Source: Paraburkholderia mimosarum LMG 23256 = NBRC 106338 (GTDB taxonomy: Bacteria > Pseudomonadota > Gammaproteobacteria > Burkholderiales > Burkholderiaceae). Taken from it: 64,000 bases of DNA. How positions within the stretch are numbered: position 1 is the stretch's first letter; each line of letters begins with the position of its first letter. Shown here in pieces: positions 18,708 through 28,498 of this stretch. The position numbers and the translations under genes were made by a program. The notes below the pieces were generated by a model. That model had not been told where the DNA came from and ran no database searches. It worked only from the letters and a program-made list of their open reading frames with translations. The stretch spans positions 1 to 64,000 of the forward strand of contig NZ_BBJJ01000022.1 in the NCBI RefSeq assembly GCF_000739815.1. The letters run 5' to 3'.

Positions 18708-19418
18708 TCACAGTTCCGACCAGCGGCGCAGCAGGTTATGGTAATGACTCACGAGACTGTGGACCGCGGGATGCTCATCGCCGGTTTCATCGCCCGCTAC
18801 GCGACCCAGTTCCTGCCGGAGCGCGATAATCGCGCAATCGAGTTCATGCAGCATCGTGCGGCTCGTCTCGTCCTTGACGAGCGACTGGGCCCAGAAAAAC
18901 GAAGCCCAGCGGCTGCCGCGCGTGACCGGCGTCACGCGGTGCAGCGTGGAAGCGGGATAGACGATCATGTGGCCCGCCGGCAGCTTGATCGCGCGCGAGC
19001 CGTGTGCGTCGTCGATCACGAGTTCGCCGCCGTCGTATTCGCCGGGTTCGGAGAGAAAGATCGTGCTGGACACGTCCGCGCGCATCCGCATGCCGCCTGT
19101 GCCGGGCACGGTCTGGATCGCGTTGTCGACGTGCGTGCCGAACGTCATGCCGACATCGTAGCGATTGAAGCGTGGCGGCAACACGCGAAACGGCAGCGCA
19201 GCCGAATGATAGGCCGTGTTGCGGCCCAGCGCATTCAGTATCAGTTCGTCCAGTTCGCGCGCTTCGGCACTATCGGCCGGAATCTGCAGATTGCGCTTGG
19301 ACTTCGCGGCAAGATCGCCTGCGGTAAGACGCCCGTCCACCCATTGCGACGCTTCGAGCACCTGGCGGCAATGCTTCACTTCGGCGGACGTGAGAACGTC
19401 CGGAATCTGAATTAACAT
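18708..19418 (-). CDS. piuC: Fe(II)/2-oxoglutarate-dependent PKHD-type hydroxylase
   Basis: A 236-residue prolyl-4-hydroxylase-like dioxygenase of the PiuC/YbiX family. The iron ligands are His96 and Asp98 (FGTHVDNA) and His160 (STLHRVTP), and Arg170 (RGSR) is the expected 2-oxoglutarate contact. The C-terminal region HELDCAIIALRQEL is also typical. The start codon ATG 19418 has AGGA about ten bases upstream. It follows the TonB-dependent receptor gene by 117 bases on the same strand, the usual partnership in iron-regulated loci of beta- and gammaproteobacteria. The physiological substrate is not established. Because the receptor gene ahead of it is frameshifted, polar effects are possible. 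Confidence 0.9.
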   Translation of the reverse strand: MLIQIPDVLTSAEVKHCRQVLEASQWVDGRLTAGDLAAKSKRNLQIPADSAEARELDELILNALGRNTAYHSAALPFRVLPPRFNRYDVGMTFGTHVDNAIQTVPGTGGMRMRADVSSTIFLSEPGEYDGGELVIDDAHGSRAIKLPAGHMIVYPASTLHRVTPVTRGSRWASFFWAQSLVKDETSRTMLHELDCAIIALRQELGRVAGDETGDEHPAVHSLVSHYHNLLRRWSEL

Positions 19419-19535
19419 GTATATAGCTATCCTGAATAGATCCATGCGTGACCAATCCGAAAGCCGGTTACGCCCTGCGCGGCGGCACCCTATGCCTTTG
19501 CACCGGCGCGCAGCCGCCCGTGGCAATCGCCGCGA

Positions 19536-21894
19536 TCAGAACATCACGCCCGCGCTCAGCAGGAACGTGCGTCGCGAAGCGGGAACCGCACGCGCCGTGC
19601 TGAACGCCGACTGATAGTTCCGGTGGTCGGTGAGGTTATACAGATTGAGCGAGAGGCGGTACGGCCCCTGCTCGTATCCGATCATGCTGTCGAGCGAGAA
19701 ATTGTCGGGCATGCGCGCCCTGTTGGCCGAATCGACCCAGTAGCCCGAGCTGTACTGCAGTCCGCCGGCCACCGTGAGCCTGCCCGGAAGCAATAGCAAT
19801 GAATGCGGGACGATGTAGCTCGTCCACAGCGTCACGTTATTGGCCGGCACGCCCGGCGCCGTGTTGCCGATGGAGGTCGCCGCGCTCGCCTCGGTAACGG
19901 TGCCGTTCAGGTACGCATATGCGATGTTGGCCGACCAGTTGTTCGTGATCCAGCCCGAGAGTCCCAGTTCGACACCACGAATGCGGTAGCCTTCGCCGTT
20001 GTCCGAGAAGCCCGGCGCAAGCTCGCCCGTGTCCGGATCCACCGTGTACGAATGCGACTTGCGCGTCTGGAACAACGCGGCCGTCACGCCGAGGCGCTTG
20101 TCGAGCAAGTCGAGCTTCGTGCCCACTTCAACGGTATCCGCGCGCTCGGGCTCGTTGCCCACGCCGTTTTGCGGCACCTCCGATTGCACGCCGGCCGACG
20201 GCCAGTGCGATATCGGTGCCGACAGGACGATAGGTGCGCGAGAACGACGTATAGAACATGGTGTCCCTCGTCGGCTCCCAGATCGCCGAAATCGCGGGAC
20301 TGACCTTGCTCGAAGTGGCCGTGCCCCCAGCCACGGTTGTCGCGTTCGTCCAATACTTGCTGCGGAAATAGTCCCAGCGCAGATTGCCGAGCAGTGAGAA
20401 CTGCTGCGTGAGCCAGATGCGATCGTTCGCGAACACGCCGATATCCGACGATTCCGCGTCGCGCGTGGTCGCACCGTACCCGAGCCGCCAGCCGGCGGGC
20501 ATCTGATATTGCGGATTGACCACCGTCTGATTGTTCACCCGGCCGGTCCAGGCACCCTGGTCGCGGTGGTCGCGCTGATAGTTCATGTCGAGACCAATCA
20601 CGGCGCGATTGCGGAACTGGCCGAGATTGAATTCGCTCTTCGCGGTGTTCACGTTCTGCACGCCGATGCCGCGCTGAAGATACGCAACACCGCCGCCCGC
20701 GCCGTACCTGAGCGCGACGTTCTGTCCAGCCAGCAGCTTCTGCAGATTGGCGTAGCTGACCGCTGCCGGATTCGTCGACGAGAAATCGCGCTGGTAGAAC
20801 GTAAAGCGTGTGTCGTTGTGGATCTGGACGCCGTTGTCGAGGTTCTTCGTGAAGAGCGATGAGACGATGTGCGTATCGCTTTTGTCGCGATCGGTATTGC
20901 GAACATACGATGTCGACGGATCGATGCCCGGAACGCCGTATTCGAGCAGCGGGCGATAGATGCCGTCGGCCCCCTGCGCCATCGGCACGCCGTAGTCGGG
21001 CACGCCATCGCGATGCAGGTATGAGTAGCCGAGATGCCACTCGGTATTCGTGCCCATGCCCGTGCCCAAGTCCAGCGCCACACCGGCACGGTTGTCCTTC
21101 ACATTGTCGCGATCGGGCGTATTGCCGCTCTGGTACATGCCGTTCACGCGCAGCGCCGTCGTGTCGGCGAGCTTGATGTTGCTGTCGACTGTCGTGCGAT
21201 ACGTCGAGCCCGAGCCGCCGCTTTGATCGACATTCGTTGCCGTATCGAGATTCGCGAACTTCGAGGTCTGGTTGATGATACCGCCAATGCTGCCCACGCC
21301 GAAGCTGTCGCCCGAAGCCCCCTTGATGACCTGCACGCTATCGATAGCGAAACTGTCTCGCTTGTACGCGCCGAAGTCGCGCAGGCCGTCGATATAGATA
21401 TCGCCCTTGGCCGACAGGCCGCGAATCTTGAACTGATCGCCGTTCTGGCCGCCATTGCCCTCGCCGGTCGACATCGTGATGCCCGGTACGTTCTTCAAAA
21501 TCTGCTCGAGCGACGTGGCCTTCTGCTGCTCGATCAGTTCGCGTGGCACCACGTTGACGGTCTGCGGCATTTCCCTGACCGTATCAGGAAGCCGCGCGAT
21601 GCCGGTGGAGGCTTCGTTCGTATTGAGCAGCGCCCTTGCCGTGACGGAAATCTTCGGCAGTGCGCCGCCAACCGCCGTGGCAGGCGGAACGTCGTTGGGC
21701 ACCTGCGCGACCGGTTGCGCCGTCTCGCCGGCGGCATCGATGCCCACCTGCTGGTCTTTGCGCGCCTGGGCCGTTGTGGCCGGGTCTTGCGCGAACACCA
21801 TCAGGGGCACGGAGGTGAGCGTCATGGCGACACTCGCGTTGGCGGCACCGGAAACCAGACGGCGAATCGCAACCGATGTGACTTTCTGCTTCAT
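19536..21894 (-). pseudogene. TonB-dependent siderophore receptor, broken by one frameshift
   Basis: A receptor of about 780 residues in the catecholate-siderophore (Fiu/PiuA) class, split into two frames. The first part (start 21894, RBS GGGAG) has a signal peptide, the plug domain with QTVNVVPRELIEQQ and NVPGITMSTGEGNGGQNGD, and most of the barrel up to TYRPVGTDIALAVG. The second part resumes at GVQSEVPQNGVGNEPERADT and runs to the C-terminal aromatic strand ending in Phe. The two frames join exactly if one C is removed from GGCCGGC (plus-strand 20191-20197). It could be a real one-base insertion or an assembly error. Together with piuC it forms an iron-uptake unit. Confidence 0.88.
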
Positions 21895-22604
21895 CAAACA
21901 GCTCCCGTTCTTCTTGAACATGCTTCCCCATACTACGTAGCACTACGAAACATCCGGAAAACGCGCAGGCTCCATCTGCAGCCTTCGCTGACAGTGAGCG
22001 AGGAGCGGCCCGATTGCCTGGCATTCGAATGATTGGCGCGATTCGCCGGGCGCTGGCCGGCTATGCGAGCAAGCGCCTACGGAAATTCATGCGCCGCAGG
22101 CACGCAACCGAGGACGTGGCGATGCCTGCGCATGGCGGGGGATAGCAACGGCCGTGCTCGAGGGGAGTTCCCTTGCCCGTCATCAGTGGGGCTTGTCATG
22201 CCGTTGCAGGGAGAAATATACAATCCCGTAACGCAAATGTAAACGATTCTTGTTTGCAAAATTGATTTGCGTCGTCGATTGCGTGGCGGGCATTCCTGGC
22301 GGCGCGCCATGTCGCCGAGCGCCGTAAGCGTCCGTGACAAGGCGCAAGCGTCGCCGCCACCAGCCTGTGGGTTTCGGCATTCAGACGATGATGCCGTGCT
22401 GCAGGTCGATCGACGTCGCGCAAGTACCGGGAGACATCCGGACATACACTGGTTTCGATCGACGAAGACATTCCGTGAAACTGCCGCCAGCTGGTGATCG
22501 GCAACGGCATCGGGGCCCTGCCGGTCAATTTGCGGAACTCTCCTCGTCTTCGTGACTGGAGCAAAAGGCAAAAGCCGCCCGGCACAATGGCTTCTCAATT
22601 CACG
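21895..22604. other. Upstream region of the siderophore receptor
   Basis: About 710 bases without a supportable gene. It includes an AT-rich patch around 22215-22265 that contains the candidate Fur box listed separately. Minus-strand frames here are basic and Cys-rich and look like shadows. Confidence 0.45.
22230..22260 (-). promoter_or_regulatory. Candidate Fur box upstream of the siderophore receptor
   Basis: The plus strand reads GCAAATGTAAACGATTCTTG followed by TTTGCAAA, an imperfect palindrome with GCAAA and TTTGC ends and an AT-rich core. It resembles betaproteobacterial Fur boxes built on AATGATAATNATTATCATT units but is not a close match. It lies about 340 bases before the receptor start, in the only AT-rich patch of the region. 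Iron regulation is expected for a piuC/receptor unit; the site itself is inference. Confidence 0.4.
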
Positions 22605-23590
22605 TCAGGAACCACGATCCAACTGTGCGATGAGCGCCTCGAGTCGTGCGGAGAGCCGGGGCCGAAATGGCTGAACCTTTGAGCGTACGCAGGCGCCCCG
22701 GCAGCGACGCAGGCTCGCGCGCGGCATGGGCGCGAATTGCGTCGATTGGCGGCAGCGCGCACCGCTGGCCGTCTCGCATCGCGGTACCCAGCAAGGGGAC
22801 ACCGTCGTGCATTTCATGCGCCAGTGCGAGACAGTCCTCGAGAATACGGCCGGCCCCATCATGGTTGCGGAAAACCTGCTTGCGGCCAGGCAGTGTCGCC
22901 TTGCCCTCCGAGCGCTTGCGGCGCGGCTCGCACGAGTATTCGACGAGCTTGCAGGCGCAATCGAGGTACGGCGCATCCGCAGAGGTGTTCATCCGCGTGC
23001 CCACGCCAAAGCCATCGATTGGCGCACCGCATTCGATCAGATCACGCAAAAGGTATTCGTCGAGATTTCCGCTCGCGAAAATCGTCGTGTCATGCATGCC
23101 GCCTTCGTCGAGAATCGCGCGTACCTGCCTGGCGTGCGTGGCAAGATCGCCGCTGTCGAGCCGCACGCCCCGGATGGAAATGCCATCGCATGCCAACCGC
23201 CGCCCGAGCTCGACCACCGTGCCGGCCGCCGCTTCCGTGTCGTAGGTATCAATGAGGAGCGTGGCGTTGTGCGGCTGCGCTCGCGCGAAGTGCTCGAATG
23301 CGTCGAGTTCTCTGCGGTGCGCCTGAACATACGAATGGGCCATCGTCCCAAACGTGGGTATGCCCCAGAGCGCGCCCGCGAGCTGTGGCGCGGTGCCGGT
23401 GAATCCGGCCAGATAGCTGGCTCGCGCCGAGAGGAGGCCGGCCTCGGCACCGGTGCGCGCGCCGTAGCCCAAAGTCGACGAGTTGATTGCCGCGCGCCGC
23501 CAGCACGATGCGTGCTGCCTTGCTCGCCACCAGCGTCTGATAGTGCAGCAGGTTCATGACGCGGCTCTCAACTAGCTGGATCATGGCGCG
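22605..23590 (-). pseudogene. Nicotinate phosphoribosyltransferase (pncB-type), truncated and frameshifted
   Basis: Three minus-strand frames together encode the central and C-terminal parts of a nicotinate phosphoribosyltransferase (NAD salvage). The first gives QLVESRVMNLLHYQTLVASK and KAARIVLAA; the second SARASYLAGFTGT, PTFGTMAHSYVQAH, DTYDTEAAAGTV and RGVRLDSGDLATHARQV; the third ends FRPRLSARLEALIAQLDRG. The first switch is an extra C in CACCGGTG near 23455 and the second lies near 22675. About 130 N-terminal residues, including the usual start, are missing, so the gene is 5'-truncated at about 23590. A functional enzyme is very unlikely. Confidence 0.85.
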
Positions 23591-23694
23591 CCCCTACGGC
23601 GCGGGAGCAGTCGGAAAAATGCTGGACACGTCGCTCTCCGGCCAGGCACGTACCGACCTGCGCAGAGGATTGCGAACGCAGGTCCCGCAAAGGC

Positions 23695-23937
23695 TCAGGA
23701 CAGTTCATATTCGCGCATCATTTCGCCGATCACGGCTTTCAAAGGCGCCATACACTCCTGCGCAACCCCTGGAAACTCGTCGACGATCCAATTGCACCCC
23801 CCGTTCTCCACTGGATCGACCTTGCGCGGAATCGAAATGTCGCAATCACGGCAGCTGTCACCAAGATCGGCATCCTCTTGAACCCGGCGCAGAATTTCTG
23901 CCCGAATCTTTTCAGCAGTACCCACATTCTTGATCAT
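23695..23937 (-). CDS. Small acidic hypothetical protein (80 aa)
   Basis: An 80-residue acidic protein beginning MIKNVGTAEKIRAEILRRVQ. It has five Cys in the pattern DSCRDCDISIP, GGCNW, then AQECMAP, which suggests metal binding or disulphides, and it ends in an amphipathic helix. The start at 23937 is preferred over an ATG four codons earlier because GGAGGAAGAC precedes it. I recognise no named family. It stands alone between two degenerate regions and has good protein-like composition. Confidence 0.65.
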   Translation of the reverse strand: MIKNVGTAEKIRAEILRRVQEDADLGDSCRDCDISIPRKVDPVENGGCNWIVDEFPGVAQECMAPLKAVIGEMMREYELS

Positions 23938-24487
23938 GTCTTCCTCCATCGCCCACCGGGATTTCTTTCTCGCAAATTCACGGATGCAGGGGCTGCGCTA
24001 GCTGAAGCGCCCCCCTTATGCGCATGATTCGGCGAAGCGGCGGCGAAGGAATTGATGCAAGTCAAGCCCTGCAACGCTCCCAGGCGGTCAAATGCCGTCA
24101 CCGTCGAGGCGCCGGTAACGTCGGCAAATATGCGCTTGCGGAAAACAGCGGAGAAGTCACCTTGAAACGTGGATGGCGATACAGTTTCCTTGTCGGCGCG
24201 GCACCGGCACTTGTGACGTCCGGCGACGCGGCCGCGACGAACGCCGGGACGGCGAACCCGAGGATGCGAATGCGGTCGTCATTGCGATCGACACCGGCCG
24301 CGTCAGCATCACGCTGCTCGAAGACAATGGCGAGCCATACGATTTGATGGTCGACCGCAGCATCGGCGCTGTCGGGAATCTGCGACTCGGCGACACCGTC
24401 CGCTACTTTCAGCCGCGCTGCTGCCGCTGCCGTGCACGAACGTCACGACGCCGCGCGCTTGGCCGGGAAATTCTCCAGGATCCCGCC
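23938..24487. other. Degenerate stretch, possible gene fragment
   Basis: No intact gene. A plus-strand frame around 24265-24410 encodes NAVVIAIDTGRVSITLLEDN and RLGDTVRY. The alternating hydrophobic strands and a terminal GDTV resemble small exported OB-like proteins of Burkholderia that end with GDxVxV. It has neither start nor full length and merges into the transposase remnant, so it is probably a gene fragment. Confidence 0.35.
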
Positions 24488-24778
24488 AAGCTTCACATAA
24501 TCAACGGGATACGCTCGTTCCTGGAAAACAACCAGCGAGACCTTGTCGACTACCAGCAGGCCCGTATGGAGGGACGCCGCGTTTCGTCGGCATCAGCGGA
24601 ATCGGTCATGAATCACTTGGTCAATCGCCGCCTGTCAAAGCGACAACAGATGCGCTGGTCCATGAAGGGAGCGCATTATCTGCTGCAGACTCGCGTCGAG
24701 CTGCTTGACGGTAGATTGGAGCGCTGTTTCCTGAAGCGTTTTCCGCATTTCAGGTCGTCCGAGTCTGTTCGACGCTGA
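24488..24778 (+). mobile_element. ISKra4-family transposase C-terminal remnant
   Basis: About 96 residues of a transposase C-terminus in one open frame: NGIRSFLENNQRDLVDYQQA, RRVSSASAESVMNHLVNRRL, then KRQQMRWSMKGAHYLLQTRV and FLKRFPHFRSSE. The SAES-x-x-N-x-L-V-N-R-R and Q-M-R-W-S-x-x-G-A-H-x-L-L-Q-x-R patterns are characteristic of ISKra4-family (formerly ISAzo13/TnpA-like) transposases. The N-terminal and catalytic core are missing, and no terminal inverted repeats were recognised. Confidence 0.75.
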
Positions 24779-24886
24779 ACCGTACGCTCCCTCACTTTTC
24801 GTCCACTCCCAAAATCCGTGGTCATGGCTAGCAAAAACTGCGAGCACCAACATCCGGATCTTTTCCTGCCGTAGGGTGGCTTTCCC

Positions 24887-24994
24887 GATGGAGTGAAAGT
24901 CGAAGACGGTTACGTGACGCTGCCGGATTTGCCGGGGATCGGGTTTGAGGGCAAGCGGGACCTGATCGAAGAGATGCGGAAGTTATCGACATAG
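24887..24994 (+). pseudogene. C-terminal remnant of a mandelate racemase/muconate lactonising enzyme family gene
   Basis: A frame of 35 residues reading DGVKVEDGYVTLPDLPGIGF, then EGKRDLIEEMRKL, and ending at a TAG stop. The V-x-V-x-D-G-Y-V-T-L-P-D-x-P-G-x-G-F-E-G-K pattern is the usual last strand and tail of enolase-superfamily mandelate racemase-like enzymes. No upstream part is present, and the preceding bases carry unrelated frames, so only the 3' tail survives. Confidence 0.6.
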
Positions 24995-25471
24995 CTTCTG
25001 CCAGAAAATCCGGAAGCTTCGACGCTTAACAAAGACAGATGGGTGCGGCCAACGGTGTTCGGTTGCTGCGTCTCTGCATCCGCTCTTTCGCCGGCGTTGA
25101 ACTGGGCGATAGTGACCGGATGACCAGATGCACTTTTGGCGACGTGCATTCACACAATAAGGAATGCGTATTGAAATGCGATCATGCTATCTATTTAAAA
25201 TGGTACCTCCAGCCTGGGTGTGGGGCAACCCAGCGTCGCATAGAGCCACCAGATGTCCCAGCCAGGCAACGTCCGCAAACCGGACAACGTGACCAGGCGC
25301 GCCGCGATTCCTGCCTTCGACGGCGCGCTTGACCAACACGACCCGCTTGCCGCTCACGAGAAACGCCACGGCATTCCAGGTAAGCTCGATCGCACAACGA
25401 ACACGCGCGGGCGGCGGCAGCCGGCACCACGGGCAAAGCTGCAACCACCCGCCCGCCACCGCCCACCAGCG
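24995..25471. other. Region beyond the end of the ectoine operon
   Basis: About 480 bases downstream of doeD. An AT-rich patch lies near 25145-25205. Frames on both strands lack start signals and family character. No terminator with a T-run was found for the ectoine operon. Confidence 0.4.
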
Positions 25472-26866
25472 TTACCCCGCCACAGCCAGCGTGCGCTCCG
25501 CCACTTCGTCGACTGCTTCCTTCACGATTCCGACGATCTCGTCCGCTTCAGCGCGCGTCATCACGAGCGGCGGCGCGAAACCGAGGATGTCGCCGTGCGG
25601 CATCGCGCGCGCAATCACGCCCCGTTGCAGCGTTGCCGCCGACACTTGCGGACCGACTTTCAGCGCGGCGTCAAACGGCTTGCGCGCGTCCTTGTCGGCC
25701 ATGAACTCCAGCGCCGCGAGCATGCCGATGCTACGCACTTCGCCGACGAACGGATGATTGTCGAACGCCGCGTGCAATTGCTGGCCGAAATACGCGCCGA
25801 CTTCCGCCGCATTGCGCGTCAGGTTCTCGCGTTCGAGGATGTCGAGGTTCGCGAGCGCCGCTGCCGCGCACACAGGGTGTCCCGAGTACGTCCAGCCGTG
25901 CCCCATCGGGCCGTGTTCCTGCGAGCCGCGCGCGATCACGTCCCACACCTTTTCGCCGACGATCACGCCGGACAGCGGCGCATACGCGCTCGTCAATCCT
26001 TTCGCGACAGTGATCAGGTCCGGCTGCATGTCGAAATGCTGCGAGCCCATCTTCGAGCCGATACGGCCGAAACCGCACACGACTTCGTCGGCGATCAGCA
26101 GGATGTCATGCTTCTTGAGCACGTCCTGAATCGCGGCCCAGTAGCCTTGCGGCGGCGCGATGATGCCGCCCGTGCCCATCACCGGCTCGCCGATGAACGC
26201 GGCGATCGTGTCCGCGCCTTCGCGCGCGATCAGCTTTTCGAGTTCCTCGACGCAGTACGCGACGAACTGCGCTTCGCTCATGCCGGCGGGCGCCCTGCGA
26301 TACCAATGCGGGCAAATGGTGTGCTTCACGCGCTCGACCGGCAGGTCGAAGTGCTGATGAAAACTCGGCAGCCCGGTCAGGCTGCCGGTCACGATGCCCG
26401 AGCCGTGATAGCCGCGATCGCGCGAGATGATCTTCTTCTTGTTCGGGCGGCCGAGTACGTTGTTGTAGTACCAGACGATCTTGATCTGCGTTTCGTTCGC
26501 ATCCGAGCCGGACATTCCGTAGTAAACCTTCTTCATGCCGGCGGGCGCCCAGTCGATGATGCGCGAGGACAGTTCGATGATCGCATCCGACGAGTGGCCC
26601 ACATACGTGTGGTAATACGCGAGCTGCTTCGCTTGCTCGTAGATGGCTTCGGCCACTTCGGTGCGGCCATAGCCGATGTTCACGCAGTACAGGCCCGCGA
26701 AAGCGTCGATGTACTGCTTGCCTTGATGGTCTTCGATGCGGATGCCTTTCGCGCCGCGGATGATCTTGCCCGGCAGCGCGCCGGACGCGTGATCGTACGC
26801 GTGCGTGGAGGGGTGCATGAAGTGTGTGCGGTCCTGTTCGAACAGTGCGTCGAGCGATCGGGTCAT
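25472..26866 (-). CDS. doeD: Diaminobutyrate:2-oxoacid transaminase of ectoine catabolism
   Basis: A 464-residue class III, fold-type I PLP aminotransferase. The PLP lysine is Lys289 in TVAKGLTSAYAPLSG; Asp260 in LLIADEVVCGFGR would contact the pyridine nitrogen; SGSDANETQIK (about 119-129) is the phosphate and cofactor region. The family covers omega-amino acid transaminases, but as the last gene of an ectoine cluster its expected role is to convert L-2,4-diaminobutyrate to aspartate-4-semialdehyde. The start at 26866 has AGGAGCACCATC upstream, and the gene lies 21 bases after doeC. Outside this context, GABA or putrescine transamination would be an alternative. Confidence 0.9.
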   Translation of the reverse strand: MTRSLDALFEQDRTHFMHPSTHAYDHASGALPGKIIRGAKGIRIEDHQGKQYIDAFAGLYCVNIGYGRTEVAEAIYEQAKQLAYYHTYVGHSSDAIIELSSRIIDWAPAGMKKVYYGMSGSDANETQIKIVWYYNNVLGRPNKKKIISRDRGYHGSGIVTGSLTGLPSFHQHFDLPVERVKHTICPHWYRRAPAGMSEAQFVAYCVEELEKLIAREGADTIAAFIGEPVMGTGGIIAPPQGYWAAIQDVLKKHDILLIADEVVCGFGRIGSKMGSQHFDMQPDLITVAKGLTSAYAPLSGVIVGEKVWDVIARGSQEHGPMGHGWTYSGHPVCAAAALANLDILERENLTRNAAEVGAYFGQQLHAAFDNHPFVGEVRSIGMLAALEFMADKDARKPFDAALKVGPQVSAATLQRGVIARAMPHGDILGFAPPLVMTRAEADEIVGIVKEAVDEVAERTLAVAG

Positions 26867-26887
26867 GATGGTGCTCCTGATGTAGGT

Positions 26888-28366
26888 TCAGGCCGTCGCC
26901 GTGAGCGGCAGGCCAAGGTTGCCAAGGCAGAAATATTTGGTTTCGGTGAACGGCTCGAAGCCTTCCGCGCCGCCTTCGCGGCCGAGGCCCGATGCCTTCA
27001 TGCCGCCGAACGGGATGGGCGCGCCAGTGAACTTCACGCCATTGACGGACACCATTGCGAAGTCGAGCCGCCGCACGAGCTGGAAGATCGTGTCGATACG
27101 GTTCGCGCAGACATACGCGGCAAGTCCGTATTCGGTGTCGTTTGCTTTCGCGACCACTTCGTCGAGCGTATCGAATGCGCAGACCGCCGAAATCGGCGCG
27201 AAGTTTTCCTCGTCGTAGACGCGCATGCCGGGCCGGGCATCGGCGATCACGGTCGGTTCGTAGAACCAGCCGCCGAGTGCGTGCGGCTTGCCCCCGGCGA
27301 GAATGCGTGCGCCCTTCTCGCGCGCATCGGCGACGCGTGCGACGGTCGTGTCGAACGCAGCCTGATGCATGAGCGGGCCGACGTCGACGCCCTCCTCGAA
27401 CGCCGGGCCGGTCTTCAGCGCGCACACGGCTGCCGCGTAGCGTTCGACGAACGCTTCGTACAGCGCACGCGCGACGAAAATGCGGTTCGCCGCGCAGCAA
27501 TCCTGGCCCGACGTCTGGAACTTCGCTCCGACGGCAACCTTCACCGCCTGTTCGAGGTCCGCGTCTTCGGTCACGATGAACGGCGCGTTGCCGCCGAGTT
27601 CGAGCGCGACCTTCTTGATGCCCGCCTGCGCAGCTGCCTGCGTGACGAGGCCACCAACGCGCGTCGAGCCGGTGAAGCTCACCGCGCGCACGCGTGTGTC
27701 GGACACGAGCGTTTCCATCGCCATCTGCGGTTCGCCGAGCACGACGTTGAACACGCCGGGCGGGAAGCCAGCTTCTTCCGAGAGTTGCGCCAGCGCGAGC
27801 GCCGAAAACGGCGTTTCGTGCGCGGGCTTCACGACGGTCGTGCAGCCGATCGCGATGGCGGCGGCCGCCTTGCGGGTGATCATCGCGACCGGGAAATTCC
27901 ACGGCGTGATGAGCGCGGCGACGCCAGCCGGTTCCATCAGCGTGCCGAGATGCGCGCCGTCGATGTGCGTCGGAATCGTGCGTCCCGCGAGACGCTTCGC
28001 TTCGTTCGCGAACCACTCGACGAAGCTCGCCGCGTAGCGGATTTCGCCGCGCGATTCATTGAGCGGCTTGCCCTGTTCGAGCGACAGCAGCGCGGCGAGG
28101 TCTTCGAGGTGGCGCAGAATCAGTTCGTGCCAGCGCAGCAGCACCGCACTGCGGCGCTGCTGAGGCACCCAGCGCCACGATTCGAACGCGCGTTGCGCGG
28201 CGTCGACGGCCGCGACGATCTGCGCGCGTTCGAGCATCGGCACGTGACCGATCACGCTTTGATCGGCGGGGTTTTGCACGGCGACTGTCGCGGCGGTGTC
28301 GCTGTGAATCCAGCGGCCATCCATGTAGCACAGCGATTTGAAAAGGACGGGGTGTCCGGGCAGCAT
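26888..28366 (-). CDS. doeC: Aspartate-semialdehyde dehydrogenase (SSADH-like) of ectoine catabolism
   Basis: A 492-residue NAD(P)-dependent aldehyde dehydrogenase closest in type to succinate-semialdehyde dehydrogenases. It has the cofactor-binding TPWNFP (about 154-159), FTGSTRVGG, the general base Glu256 in ALELGGNAP, and the nucleophile Cys290 in SGQDCCAAN; a second Cys follows directly, an uncommon pair. In the ectoine pathway it would oxidise aspartate-4-semialdehyde made by DoeD to aspartate. The ATG at 28366 is chosen because GAGGAGGAGACGAC precedes it; 14 codons upstream another start is possible. It lies 132 bases after doeX and just ahead of doeD. Confidence 0.9.
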   Translation of the reverse strand: MLPGHPVLFKSLCYMDGRWIHSDTAATVAVQNPADQSVIGHVPMLERAQIVAAVDAAQRAFESWRWVPQQRRSAVLLRWHELILRHLEDLAALLSLEQGKPLNESRGEIRYAASFVEWFANEAKRLAGRTIPTHIDGAHLGTLMEPAGVAALITPWNFPVAMITRKAAAAIAIGCTTVVKPAHETPFSALALAQLSEEAGFPPGVFNVVLGEPQMAMETLVSDTRVRAVSFTGSTRVGGLVTQAAAQAGIKKVALELGGNAPFIVTEDADLEQAVKVAVGAKFQTSGQDCCAANRIFVARALYEAFVERYAAAVCALKTGPAFEEGVDVGPLMHQAAFDTTVARVADAREKGARILAGGKPHALGGWFYEPTVIADARPGMRVYDEENFAPISAVCAFDTLDEVVAKANDTEYGLAAYVCANRIDTIFQLVRRLDFAMVSVNGVKFTGAPIPFGGMKASGLGREGGAEGFEPFTETKYFCLGNLGLPLTATA

Positions 28367-28498
28367 GTCGTCTCCTCCTCGATAACGTAGCGACGTCATG
28401 AGCCTCATTCTTTCGCAAATGCGCCTTGCGAAATTTCGGCTTTACGCCGTGCCGCACGCGGTTTTTTCTCTTTGCGCGCCGACGTTGCAGAAAATCTT

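Noticed and set aside
25253-28390. 1045-codon plus-strand frame opposite doeC and doeD
   Set aside because: It is antisense to two genes with intact catalytic motifs, has antisense-type composition (Arg, His, Asp, Ala) and lacks any domain.
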